A program made the position numbers and the translations under genes. This document shows positions 1 to 7,735 of a DNA stretch of 64,000 bases, piece by piece (within the stretch, counting starts at the first letter, position 1; every line of letters begins with the position of its first letter). The DNA lies in assembly GCF_010993735.1 (NCBI RefSeq), contig NZ_WQNI01000012.1, positions 113,316 through 177,315 of the forward strand. The letters are read 5' to 3'. Origin of the DNA: Chelativorans alearensis. Lineage in GTDB: Bacteria > Pseudomonadota > Alphaproteobacteria > Rhizobiales > Rhizobiaceae. A model generated the notes under the pieces. It saw only the letters and a list, made by a program, of their open reading frames with translations, did no database searches and was not told where the DNA came from.

Positions 1-950
1 GGCTGCGCGCCAAGCACGGACTTTCGGTCGACAATCTGATCGCGGCAGATGTGGTCACGGCAGACGGCATGCTTGTCCGTGCCAGTGACGATGAAAACCC
101 TGACCTGCTCTGGGCGCTCAAGGGCGGGGGCGGTAATTTTGGTGTCGTCGTCCAGTTCGAATTCGCGCTTCACCCCATCGGCCCTGAAGTGATGTTCGCG
201 GCCCCCATATATGCCCTCGACGACGGCCCTGGCCCGATCCGCGCGTGGCGCGACTTTCTGGCCAAGCATGGTGATCGTGTCGGATCGCTCTGCGAGTTCT
301 CCACTGCCGGCGGCGAGGATTTCCCCGAAAAGTATCGGGGAAAGCGCATCTATACGCTGGCTTGCGTCTATAACGGCGATGCCGCGGAAGGCGAGGCGTT
401 GCTTCAGCCCTTGCGCGAACTCGGGCCCATGGTCGCCGATTTTTCCGGCCGGATGGACTACTGCGATGTGCAGCAGCTCTTCGATGCGCTGATGCCGTCA
501 GGCGATTTCCGTTGCTACTGGAAAGCGCGATATTTGACCGGCCTGACCGACGAGATGATCGACCTTGCAATGCAGTACGCCAAGTCTGCGCCCTCGGACA
601 ATACGCTGTCATCTCTGTGGAATTTCGGTGGGGCGACGGCGCAGGTCCCGGCTGAGGCTACGGCTTTCGGCGACCGGTCCATGGGGTGGATGTATTCTCT
701 GGACAGTGTCTGGTCCGATCCTGGCGAAGATGCCGCGAACATTGCCTGGGCCCGCGATGGTTGGAAGGCGTCGGAGCGCTTCGGCCATCACGGCCGCGTC
801 TATCTCAACTTCCCCGGCCACGGCGAAGACGGTGCCGCTCTGACCCGCACCAGTTTTGGATCGAATTACCAGCGTCTGGTGGACATCAAGACGAAGTATG
901 ACCCTGAAAACCGGTTCCGCTTCAACCAGAATATCGCGCCGGGGGCTTGA
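1..950 (+). CDS. FAD-linked oxidase, berberine-bridge (BBE) type, 3' part
   Basis: The reading frame is open from the left edge, so the start lies outside the window; the GTG at 51 is internal. The visible part covers the end of the FAD-binding PCMH domain (glycine run LKGGGGNFGVV near position 110) and the substrate and BBE C-terminal domains, ending with NYQRLVDIKTKYDPENRF, the usual end of this family. Family members oxidise sugars, alkaloids or other alcohols using a covalently bound FAD; the substrate here cannot be read. Two bases after the stop begins a short frame that looks like the start of a methyltransferase (952-1062). Degraded pieces of this gene recur at 2026-2131. Confidence 0.85.
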   Translation, partial: LRAKHGLSVDNLIAADVVTADGMLVRASDDENPDLLWALKGGGGNFGVVVQFEFALHPIGPEVMFAAPIYALDDGPGPIRAWRDFLAKHGDRVGSLCEFSTAGGEDFPEKYRGKRIYTLACVYNGDAAEGEALLQPLRELGPMVADFSGRMDYCDVQQLFDALMPSGDFRCYWKARYLTGLTDEMIDLAMQYAKSAPSDNTLSSLWNFGGATAQVPAEATAFGDRSMGWMYSLDSVWSDPGEDAANIAWARDGWKASERFGHHGRVYLNFPGHGEDGAALTRTSFGSNYQRLVDIKTKYDPENRFRFNQNIAPGA

Positions 951-951
951 T

Positions 952-1062
952 ATGCATGCGCCGTCACCGCTTCCCAATGCCGGATCGGGCACCATCTTCT
1001 TCACCGAAGGCGGGTCCGAAACTGAAATCATGTATCGCTCGGCAAGAGGGAGGCGTTCCTGA
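952..1062 (+). pseudogene. Truncated start of a homocysteine S-methyltransferase-like protein
   Basis: The frame begins one base after the oxidase stop and encodes 36 residues containing FFTEGGSETEIMYR, which resembles the N-terminal strand and Glu-rich loop of homocysteine S-methyltransferase family proteins (usually about 300 residues). After MYR the frame runs into unrelated sequence and stops just where the DUF1127 gene begins. I read it as a remnant left by a deletion or rearrangement. The family call rests on about 15 residues. Confidence 0.5.
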
Positions 1063-1244
1063 TGAAACGCTCCCTTCTGCGGCTGGTCGCGCGGATGCAG
1101 GCTCGGCGGCGACGTGCCGCCGAGACCGCCTGCCTCAAGGACCTCAATGACCATCTACTGGCCGACATCGGCCTCAGGCGCGACGGGATCGCGACTGCCG
1201 TCGCGCGGGCTTCTGCGTTCCCCGATTGGTGGCATCAAAACTGA
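1062..1244 (+). CDS. DUF1127 small protein (YjiS-like)
   Basis: A 60-residue basic protein whose second half, LNDHLLADIGLRRDGI, is the DUF1127 signature (aromatic or leucine-rich helix followed by L-x-D-I-G-L-x-R). Proteins of this size and composition are common in alphaproteobacteria; a few have been linked to RNA turnover, phosphate/carbon metabolism or stress, but most have no assigned role. A GGGAGG ribosome site lies 8-9 bases before the ATG. It sits between a truncated frame and a secreted-protein gene on the same strand. Confidence 0.7.
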   Translation: MKRSLLRLVARMQARRRRAAETACLKDLNDHLLADIGLRRDGIATAVARASAFPDWWHQN

Positions 1245-1323
1245 GAAATGCGCGCGCCACGATCAGCAGCCCGGGCCGCGCGATCCCCTCAACATTAGGG
1301 CTGCTTATACTCGGAGCACTACA

Positions 1324-1887
1324 ATGATGAAACTACTCTCTACTGCGGCCGCGGCCGCAATCCTGCTCGGGCACGCCGCTTCGGCCGCTCCGCTGGTGAG
1401 CTTCGACGTGGCCGAAGACCACACCCGCTTCGTCTTTGCGCCCGCGCCGGTGCATGATGATGGCTTGCCTGCCTATGGTAACCCCTTCGTAACCCAAGGC
1501 TATATCTACGAGGCGGGCACCCTCGACGGCGGCGTCGAGGGCGTGAACCCGGACGGCTCGCCGGTCTTTCCCGACAAAGTCATCGGAACTTGGACATGCG
1601 ACGGCACGTATGTCGCAGACGGTGGCCACACCACCAACGGAACGATCATTATCAGCAGCCAGGTCTTCCAGTTCGACGGCGGAGACATGATCGTCACCGA
1701 GGGCTCCGAACTGGCCGATTACAATGTCGCCATGCCGCGCCTCATCACCGGCGGGCTCGGAGACTATGCCGGTGTCGAGGGCGTGATGTACCAGACGAAT
1801 CTCGGCATGTCCGAAGGCTTCGGCGTGCGCGCCCAGTTCGAGATCGAGAACGCCGGCGATTATGCGAAACTCGAAGACGAGAATTGA
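1324..1887 (+). CDS. Secreted beta-barrel-like protein of unknown function
   Basis: The 187-residue product starts at ATG 1324 (GGAG about 8 bases upstream). The first ~22 residues (MMKLLSTAAAAAILLGHAASA) form a signal peptide with an A-x-A cleavage site. The mature part is rich in Gly, Val and acidic residues and contains GGLGDYAGVEGVMYQTNLG, reminiscent of the allene-oxide-cyclase/dirigent-type barrel; that resemblance is weak. It probably acts in the periplasm or outside the cell. Nothing in the neighbourhood assigns a function. Confidence 0.6.
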   Translation: MMKLLSTAAAAAILLGHAASAAPLVSFDVAEDHTRFVFAPAPVHDDGLPAYGNPFVTQGYIYEAGTLDGGVEGVNPDGSPVFPDKVIGTWTCDGTYVADGGHTTNGTIIISSQVFQFDGGDMIVTEGSELADYNVAMPRLITGGLGDYAGVEGVMYQTNLGMSEGFGVRAQFEIENAGDYAKLEDEN

Positions 1888-2025
1888 TGGCTTCCTGCTC
1901 GCACGATACCCGCCGGGCCGCCTCACAAGCGGTCCGGCAGCACCCGGTGATTTCGATCCTCGCGCCGCTTTTGCCATGGATCTGCGCGATCCGTGCTGCC
2001 GTTGGAACGGCCGATGGCGCCGGAA

Positions 2026-2131
2026 GGCGAGGGTTTCCCCGAAAGTATCGGAGAAAGCGCGTCTATACGCTTCAACAAGAACATCGCACCGGAGACTTGA
2101 TATGCGCGCCCCGTCACCACTTCCCGTAGCC
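2026..2131 (+). pseudogene. Second, internally deleted copy of the FAD-oxidase/methyltransferase junction
   Basis: Bases 2026-2070 match oxidase bases 312-357 with one base lost, and 2069-2131 match 919-981. The two pieces meet at a shared CGC, so about 560 bases of the oxidase gene are missing between them. The copy keeps the oxidase stop and the following ATG with the coding MRAPSPLPVAG (compare MHAPSPLPNAG at 952), then degenerates. It shows that an oxidase-methyltransferase pair was once duplicated here. Confidence 0.7.
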
Positions 2132-2560
2132 GGTTTCGGTCGGGCGACGCTGAGGCGTGTACGGCAGGTATGCTCTACTCATTTCCGAGACCCGCCCGTC
2201 AGGTGACGGCCCCGAACACGTCATTCGGCAATCGGCTTGGCGACGACCGCTTGGTCCGCAACCGCGACCGACGCTTCACCCTCGGCAGTGGCAGCTATCA
2301 GGCGGTGGCATAGACAGTTCGAACAGCTGAATTGGCGGCGCTAAGCTGTCGTTCGCAAGGCCTGGCGGGAACGACCGGACCGGACTCAACCAAGGCGTCT
2401 CCGGAAGCCTCTCAATAGGCTAATTCGCGGTTGGTACAGATCCTTTCAAGTCATTCGCACCGTTTTCCGAGAATAATCGCCGCAGCGCCTTCGGTGATCT
2501 TTGCGATTTGCGACTGGGGGTGTTGCTGCCCCGCTCCATTTCCTGCCGAACTCATTCCGC
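2132..2560. other. Spacer without a recognisable gene
   Basis: No frame here has family motifs or a convincing ribosome site. It separates the degraded oxidase copy from the 3' end of the HxlR gene and may hold more decayed sequence. Confidence 0.5.
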
Positions 2561-3013
2561 TCATTCCCCTTCCGGGATCTTCAACAGCATCGTGTCGTCA
2601 GGGCCGATGGTTCGGCCATCCTGCGTGTGGATATCGAGGTGGACCGGTAACCCCTTCTCGCGATCGACCAGAACTGAATGCTTCTCACCCGGTCCAAAAA
2701 GGTGGCGTTCGCCGAATTGCCGCAGTGCAACCATCACTGGAAACAAATCCCGGCCCACCGCAGTCAGGCGATATTCCACGCGCGACCCACTGTCACCGGT
2801 CGGGACGGCCTCCAGTATGCCGCGTGAAACAAGCGTGCGCAGGCGATCCGTAAGAATGTTCTTGGCGATGCCGAGACTCTTCTGAAACTCGCTGAAGCGT
2901 GTGAGGCCATCAAAGGCGTCACGCACGATCAACAGCGACCACCAGTCGCCAATCACGTCCAGCGAGCGGGCGCTGGGGCAGTAGTCTCCCTTGAGGCTCT
3001 TTCGACCGACCAT
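2561..3013 (-). CDS. HxlR-family winged-helix transcriptional regulator
   Basis: A 150-residue protein. Residues ~12-105 carry the HxlR/MarR-like winged helix: C-P-S-A-R-S-L-D-V-I-G-D-W-W-S, then RFSEFQKSLGIAKNILTDRL and the wing VEYRLTAVGRDL. The C-terminal ~45 residues are less conserved. HxlR proteins are dimeric repressors or activators, often of neighbouring detoxification or transport genes and sometimes using the N-terminal Cys as a sensor; Cys12 is present. It is divergent from the MFS exporter gene, and two identical-arm dyads in the 117-bp gap are likely its operators. Confidence 0.88.
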   Translation of the reverse strand: MVGRKSLKGDYCPSARSLDVIGDWWSLLIVRDAFDGLTRFSEFQKSLGIAKNILTDRLRTLVSRGILEAVPTGDSGSRVEYRLTAVGRDLFPVMVALRQFGERHLFGPGEKHSVLVDREKGLPVHLDIHTQDGRTIGPDDTMLLKIPEGE

Positions 3014-3053
3014 TGACTCGGCTCCAACATAAGGAACGCACCATCATCGAGTT

Positions 3054-3074
3054 TTGGTTGCGTTATAAAACCAA
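3054..3074. promoter_or_regulatory. Operator-like dyad 1, HxlR/MFS intergenic region
   Basis: TTGGTT, nine bases, AACCAA: a perfect 6-bp inverted repeat. The same arms and spacing occur at 3092-3112, 38 bp away centre to centre. Likely binding site of the divergent HxlR regulator (inference). Confidence 0.6.
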
Positions 3075-3091
3075 ATAAGATATTTGGCGAA

Positions 3092-3112
3092 TTGGTTTCG
3101 TAATACAACCAA
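3092..3112. promoter_or_regulatory. Operator-like dyad 2, HxlR/MFS intergenic region
   Basis: Second TTGGTT-N9-AACCAA dyad, 18 bases before the MFS start codon at 3131, where a bound repressor would block the exporter's ribosome site or promoter. Confidence 0.6.
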
Positions 3113-3130
3113 ATATGACGGGAGTTTGCA

Positions 3131-4453
3131 ATGGATTCGGTGAGGGATGCAGCGCCGGGTGGTGCTGCGAACGGCGTCCTGCGCCCGAATGAAGCGGGAA
3201 GGCAGGATGATACGAACAGATCATCAGGATCAGTCTCCGGGCCAGATACTCAGGTGCCGGTGCTCACCCGACCGGTCACGCTGCTGTTCGCCGTTGCGAG
3301 CGGTCTCGCGGTAGCCAACGCCTATTTTGCTCACCCGCTGCTTGACGTGATGGCCGACGATCTCGGGCTTACGCGCACGATGGCGGGCCTGATTGTGGGG
3401 GCCACCCAGTTGGGCTATGCACTTGGTTTAATCCTGCTGGTGCCGCTCGGTGATCTCATCGATCGTCGCAAGTTGATCCTTGCTCAATCGCTGCTGTCCG
3501 TTCTGGCACTAGGATGCGCGGGACTTTCTACCACGGCAGCAGTGCTGCTGGCCTCGATGGCGGCGGTCGGGCTCCTGGCCGTGGTCACGCAGGGCCTTGT
3601 TGCGTATGCCGCGAGCCTGGCCCGACCTGCCGAGCGCGGACAGGTGGTTGGGGTGGTAACGAGTGGCATCGTACTCGGCATCCTGCTGGCGCGGACCGCC
3701 GCCGGAATTCTGACCGACCTTTCCGGGTGGCGAACGATCTATCTCCTTTCCGCTGTTCTGACACTTGTGATCGCCGGGCTCCTCTACAAAGCTCTCCCGC
3801 GCCAGGAGAAGCCGAAGGCTGCAATCTCCTATCCGCGCCTGATCCGTTCTTTGTTGACGCTCTTCATCGAGGAACCCGTGCTGCGCATCCGCGCTGTCAT
3901 CGCCATGTTGATCTTCGCCAACATCACAACACTGCTTGCGCCCCTGGTGTTGCCGCTGAGCGCGCCGCCCTTTTCACTATCTCATACTCAGGTCGGGCTC
4001 TTCGGCCTCGCCGGCGCGGCCGGCGCGCTCGGAGCTGCACGCGCTGGGCGGGGGGCCGACCGAGGACATGGGCAGCGGACAACGGGGATCGCGCTCACTC
4101 TCATGCTAATTGCATGGTTGCCGATCTCGATGCTGTCACATTCGATCCTGTGGCTCATCGTCGGCGTGTTCATCATCGATTTCGGCTTGCAGGCAACGCA
4201 TGTGACAAACCAGGGCATGATTTACCGGGTGCGGCCGGAAGCACAGAACCGTCTAACCGCTGCCTACATGATCTTCTACTTGATTGGCAGTGCGATTGGC
4301 TCCTCGATTTCGACAATCGTCTATGCGCATGCTGGCTGGAACGGCGTCAGCCTGATGGGAGCGGGCATCAGCATCCTGACGCTCGTTTTCTGGGCCCTGA
4401 CGATGCGGGCAACACCTGTTGCCGCCACGCGGCGAATAGTCGCGGCGGAATAG
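3131..4453 (+). CDS. MFS transporter, probable drug/metabolite exporter
   Basis: A 440-residue membrane protein with about 12 hydrophobic segments after a ~50-residue polar N-terminus. The segment after helix 2, LLVPLGDLIDRRKLI, is the G-x-x-x-D-R-x-x-R-R/K motif A of the major facilitator family; the sequence resembles the YgaY/Bcr-like branch of proton-driven exporters. GGGAG lies about 10 bases before the ATG. Divergent control by the HxlR regulator suggests an inducible efflux pump; the substrate is unknown. Confidence 0.85.
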   Translation: MDSVRDAAPGGAANGVLRPNEAGRQDDTNRSSGSVSGPDTQVPVLTRPVTLLFAVASGLAVANAYFAHPLLDVMADDLGLTRTMAGLIVGATQLGYALGLILLVPLGDLIDRRKLILAQSLLSVLALGCAGLSTTAAVLLASMAAVGLLAVVTQGLVAYAASLARPAERGQVVGVVTSGIVLGILLARTAAGILTDLSGWRTIYLLSAVLTLVIAGLLYKALPRQEKPKAAISYPRLIRSLLTLFIEEPVLRIRAVIAMLIFANITTLLAPLVLPLSAPPFSLSHTQVGLFGLAGAAGALGAARAGRGADRGHGQRTTGIALTLMLIAWLPISMLSHSILWLIVGVFIIDFGLQATHVTNQGMIYRVRPEAQNRLTAAYMIFYLIGSAIGSSISTIVYAHAGWNGVSLMGAGISILTLVFWALTMRATPVAATRRIVAAE

Positions 4454-4683
4454 TTGAAGACTGCCCCGGGTGAGGAGATCATTTAACAGCGACGAACCTT
4501 CGGGCCATTTTGAGTGCTATCCACGTGTTCTCGAGCATCACATCGACATGTTTTCACCCGATCACGAATGGACCACAACGTGAACAGCGCTAGCCTATGA
4601 ATGGGCACATTTCGGGGAGCACGTCAGTCGCCCAAAAAATGGCCTCCTCATCCGAGGTCCAGTGAGTTGACTGCTGACGGTTC

Positions 4684-5991
4684 TCATCGCGTTGACAACC
4701 GCCGTAGACGCTGCTCGAAGCCTCCGAGGATCGACGTGGCGATCTCTTCGGGAAAATCGGCTGGAAGCGTTTGCTTGACCTCCTCCATTGCGGCCGGCGC
4801 GCGTGTCCGGATGCCCTCGAATACGCGCTCGACGATCGAGGCGCCGATGCCGACCCTGGCCGCCGTCTGGAGAAAATGGCGCGGCATGATTGTCTCGACC
4901 ACATAATGCCGACTATCGCCAACGGCCATTGCGAGCTTCATCTGTTTGCGCTTGAGCTGTCCTGCGTCCGCGCTGGGCTGTGCGGAAACCACGTCATAGA
5001 GGGGCGCGAGGTGGAAATGCTGACCGGGATATAGAAAGACGCTGAAGTTCTTGGCGTGGCCGTCCGTCGCGCCGAGAAGCCAAAATGTCACGAGCGCCCC
5101 GAGGAACATTGCCCGGTCGTCATCGGGTGCGTCGCTGCCCATCAGCAGATTCAGTATGGCGGGAATGCCCGGTCCGCCCTCGGCTTCATATTTGAGCGTG
5201 GGCGGCACGGAGAGCGCTTGGCAGCAGTCCTCTTGCGGCAGGCGCAGAAGGCGCCCGTTGCGCGTCCACCGCCGGTCGAAGCGCTCGACGACCAGCACTC
5301 GCTTGCCGCCGAACTCCGCGATGTCGACTCCGGCGCTCGGAATGCCCAAGGCCGCCATGAGCTTCAGACACAGATATTCGTTCTCGACGCTGTATGAGAG
5401 GTCGATCCCGTTCGGCAGCCGCCCAATCTGGGGCTTCAGGATATGCGTTGTTGCCGTCGTGCCGGCCGGCTTGTGCCAGCGTCCGTTCCAGAGCAGCAAC
5501 GCCGTCTTCTCCTGTGCCCCGGCAATTGAAATGCGGAAGTCCTCGTCCTCACCAAGACCGAGCGGGGCTGATGCGAGGTTGCCGAGGATATGGACAATCT
5601 CGTCCTCATCCACCGGCTTGCCGTTCACAGCACCGGCCGTGCCCGGCTCCTCGCCGTCGGGCAGGAACTGGAGCGCACCGACGCAGTCGTGACCAATGGT
5701 GCTGAGCAGGCTATAAGCATCCACCCCTTCGGCATGCACGCGCTCCGCCACGCGTCGGCGTATGGCCTCGCTGTCCGGCAACAGGTTGTCGAATACGGCG
5801 ATGACGGGCGCGCCGATGTAGCGTTCCTCGCGAAGCGGCAGAGACAGCGAGACGGGCAGCGCGTGCTCCCATGCCAGCCATGAGGGGGCATACCGAAAAT
5901 CGATGGCACCGGTCGATTGCCGGTTCAAGCGGCCGACCAGGCGGCTGTTGAGGAAGACATTGAGCGGCACATGCTGGCGCGGTCGGGCCAT
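4684..5991 (-). CDS. hipA: HipA-family serine/threonine kinase toxin
   Basis: A 435-residue HipA-like protein: N-terminal HipA_N region (residues ~8-110, with FDNLLPDSEAIRRRVAER), a glycine-rich SIAGAQEKTALL near 155, HILKPQ lysine near 185, and the kinase catalytic motif GATDGHAKNFS near 311. In E. coli HipA phosphorylates glutamyl-tRNA synthetase and causes growth arrest; HipB blocks it. The start is taken as ATG 5991, which shares one base with the hipB stop (TGATG), implying coupled translation. Length and motifs suggest an intact, active kinase. Confidence 0.88.
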   Translation of the reverse strand: MARPRQHVPLNVFLNSRLVGRLNRQSTGAIDFRYAPSWLAWEHALPVSLSLPLREERYIGAPVIAVFDNLLPDSEAIRRRVAERVHAEGVDAYSLLSTIGHDCVGALQFLPDGEEPGTAGAVNGKPVDEDEIVHILGNLASAPLGLGEDEDFRISIAGAQEKTALLLWNGRWHKPAGTTATTHILKPQIGRLPNGIDLSYSVENEYLCLKLMAALGIPSAGVDIAEFGGKRVLVVERFDRRWTRNGRLLRLPQEDCCQALSVPPTLKYEAEGGPGIPAILNLLMGSDAPDDDRAMFLGALVTFWLLGATDGHAKNFSVFLYPGQHFHLAPLYDVVSAQPSADAGQLKRKQMKLAMAVGDSRHYVVETIMPRHFLQTAARVGIGASIVERVFEGIRTRAPAAMEEVKQTLPADFPEEIATSILGGFEQRLRRLSTR

Positions 5992-6242
5992 CAAAAGATA
6001 TCCTCGATCTCATCGGGCGTGGCCTTCGAGCGCGGACGGATGACGAACTCTAGGTCGAGCGCTGCAAGCACGTCGCAGAGGGTGCTGAGCTGGGTTCCTG
6101 GCGCGCCCGACTCGACTGCCGAGATCGTCGCCTGTCGCAGCTTTGTGCGCTCGCCCAAGGTAGCTTGGTTGAGGTCGAGCTTGCGGCGTTGACGGCGTAT
6201 TGCGTCACCGATCTGTTTCGGAGTTCGGGCAATTTGGTCCAT
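5991..6242 (-). CDS. hipB: HipB-like antitoxin, XRE helix-turn-helix
   Basis: An 83-residue protein with an XRE helix-turn-helix at residues ~10-65 (IGDAIRRQRRKLDLNQATLG ... QATISAVESG) and the C-terminal strand LEFVIRPRSK typical of HipB, which lets HipB dimers pair by a small beta-sheet. It should bind the upstream operators and neutralise HipA. It is the first gene of the pair; four palindromes lie just upstream. Confidence 0.88.
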   Translation of the reverse strand: MDQIARTPKQIGDAIRRQRRKLDLNQATLGERTKLRQATISAVESGAPGTQLSTLCDVLAALDLEFVIRPRSKATPDEIEDIF

Positions 6243-6270
6243 AACGAAGCCTCAAACAGTTTCGCCGTCA

Positions 6271-6368
6271 TATGCGCGAACGCGGATATTTGTCAATATG
6301 CGCTGTAGCGTATATCTATATTTTATACGCCAAAGCGTGTAAGTCTCACCAACACGCCATAGCGTATA
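6271..6368. promoter_or_regulatory. Four-copy operator array upstream of hipBA
   Basis: Four 18-bp dyads of the form TATrCGC-N4-GCGTATA at 6271-6288, 6297-6314, 6324-6341 and 6351-6368, spaced 26, 27 and 27 bp. Sites 2 and 3 have the best arms; sites 1 and 4 have one or two mismatches. The array starts 28 bases before the hipB start codon. By analogy with E. coli HipB, which binds several TATCC-N8-GGATA sites ahead of hipBA, these are the autoregulatory operators. Confidence 0.75.
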
Positions 6369-6589
6369 GACTTGCCCCTATAACGAGCCCGTCCCCGACA
6401 CGCTGATGATTTGTCGCACTGCTAATGCCGGGGATCGGCGCAACGGAGGTGGCGATTTCGACATCCCGACGGCCTGCCACGACCTGATCACTACGCGCCG
6501 GATACACGAAGGTGGGCGAAGCGACGCCTTCTGGACGCGGCCGCAAGCCTGGCCGACCAAGCGACGGCGAGAGCCCTGCCTCCGGCCCC

Positions 6590-6901
6590 TTATTCACGGC
6601 GATAGAGAATCATGCCCCCGTGATGGAGCACGCCGTCGATGAAGTCACCATCGGCAGTAAATCCTGTGTCATCCCAGTATTCGATGTGATCACCCGTGAC
6701 TTCGTAGCGCCCCTGGTAGGCGCTTTCGCGGTCGCCCCGGGCTTCATCATATCGGCCACTGGGCAAGAGTTCATGACGGACATAGCCGTCCGCCGTCATC
6801 CACATGCCGACATAGGGGTGGCTCTGACCACTCATGGTTTCCTCCGCATTCGAAAGCGCCAGTACGATCCCGGCTATTGCGGGTCCAAGCAGTGTCTTCA
6901 T
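6590..6901 (-). CDS. Atu4866-domain protein with signal peptide
   Basis: A 103-residue protein: a hydrophobic N-terminus (MKTLLGPAIAGIVLALSNA), then ~80 residues matching the Atu4866 family: HPYVGMWMTADGYVRHELLPSGRYDEARG ... with GRYEVTGDHIEYWDDTGFTADG. Family members are small streptavidin-like barrels of unknown role, frequently next to SDR genes. The start ATG (6901-6899) overlaps the stop of the upstream SDR by one base, so the two are translationally coupled. Confidence 0.75.
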   Translation of the reverse strand: MKTLLGPAIAGIVLALSNAEETMSGQSHPYVGMWMTADGYVRHELLPSGRYDEARGDRESAYQGRYEVTGDHIEYWDDTGFTADGDFIDGVLHHGGMILYRRE

Positions 6902-7623
6902 CAGTGCGCTGCCCGGGTCGGGCGAACGACGATCTCGTTCACGTCGACATCTTCCGGCTGCTCGATGGCATAGCGGACGGCGCGGCCAATGGCGTCGGGT
7001 TGGAGCGCGATGGCGCGATAGGACTTCATCATCTCGGTTGTCGCCGCATCAGTGATGCTGTCGGCAAGCTCGCTTTCCACCACCCCGGGGTGAATGCAGG
7101 TCACGCGCAGGCGCTCGTTTTCTTGGCGCAGCCCGTCCGAGATCGCCCGCACAGCATATTTGGTCGCACAATAGACTGCCGCGGTCGGCGAAACCGTGAG
7201 CGCGCCGACCGAGGCGATGTTTATGACGTGGCCGGATCCCTGCGCCAGCATGCCCGGTAGCACGGCGGCGATGCCGTGCAGGACCCCCTTGATGTTGACG
7301 TCCACCATTCGGTCCCAGTCATCCGCCTTCATGGCGGCCATCGGGGAGAGCGGCATGATGCCGGCATTGTTGACGATCACGTCGACGCGCCCGAAGGTTT
7401 CGCGCGCAGCCTCCGCGAAGGCTGTAACGTCGTTCCGGTCGGTGACATCGAGGCTCCGTGTCAGCACCTCGCCGCCGTCCTTGCGAATTTCTTGCGCCAG
7501 CGCGTCCAGCCGATCGGTGCGGCGCGCACCGAGCATGAGCTTTGCGCCGGCCTTGGCGAGTTCGCGCGCGATTCCGGCGCCGATGCCGCTCGATGCGCCG
7601 GTGATGAGGATCACCTTGTCCAT
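6901..7623 (-). CDS. SDR-family oxidoreductase
   Basis: A classical short-chain dehydrogenase/reductase of 240 residues: cofactor loop TGASSGIGAG near residue 8, NNAGIM near 87, catalytic Ser in NIASVGAL and YCATK (Tyr-x3-Lys). An Arg after the second strand (GARRTDRL) suggests NADP(H). The ATG at 7623 is chosen because the nucleotide-binding strand MDKVILITGAS begins there; the upstream in-frame extension lacks conserved residues. It is coupled to the Atu4866 gene and divergent from a LysR regulator, which probably controls both. Confidence 0.85.
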   Translation of the reverse strand: MDKVILITGASSGIGAGIARELAKAGAKLMLGARRTDRLDALAQEIRKDGGEVLTRSLDVTDRNDVTAFAEAARETFGRVDVIVNNAGIMPLSPMAAMKADDWDRMVDVNIKGVLHGIAAVLPGMLAQGSGHVINIASVGALTVSPTAAVYCATKYAVRAISDGLRQENERLRVTCIHPGVVESELADSITDAATTEMMKSYRAIALQPDAIGRAVRYAIEQPEDVDVNEIVVRPTRAAH

Positions 7624-7735
7624 AGTTCGTCTCCTCTTGCTGAACCGCTTCACGGCGGTTGCGAAGGAGATAGACCCGCGCCATTGTAGCGATAAGCCGC
7701 TCATTCCTTCACACGTTGGAAAGTTTTGCTAACCA

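Noticed and set aside
4454..4683. Possible extra gene between the MFS and hipA genes
   Set aside because: Only short shadow frames; nothing supports coding.
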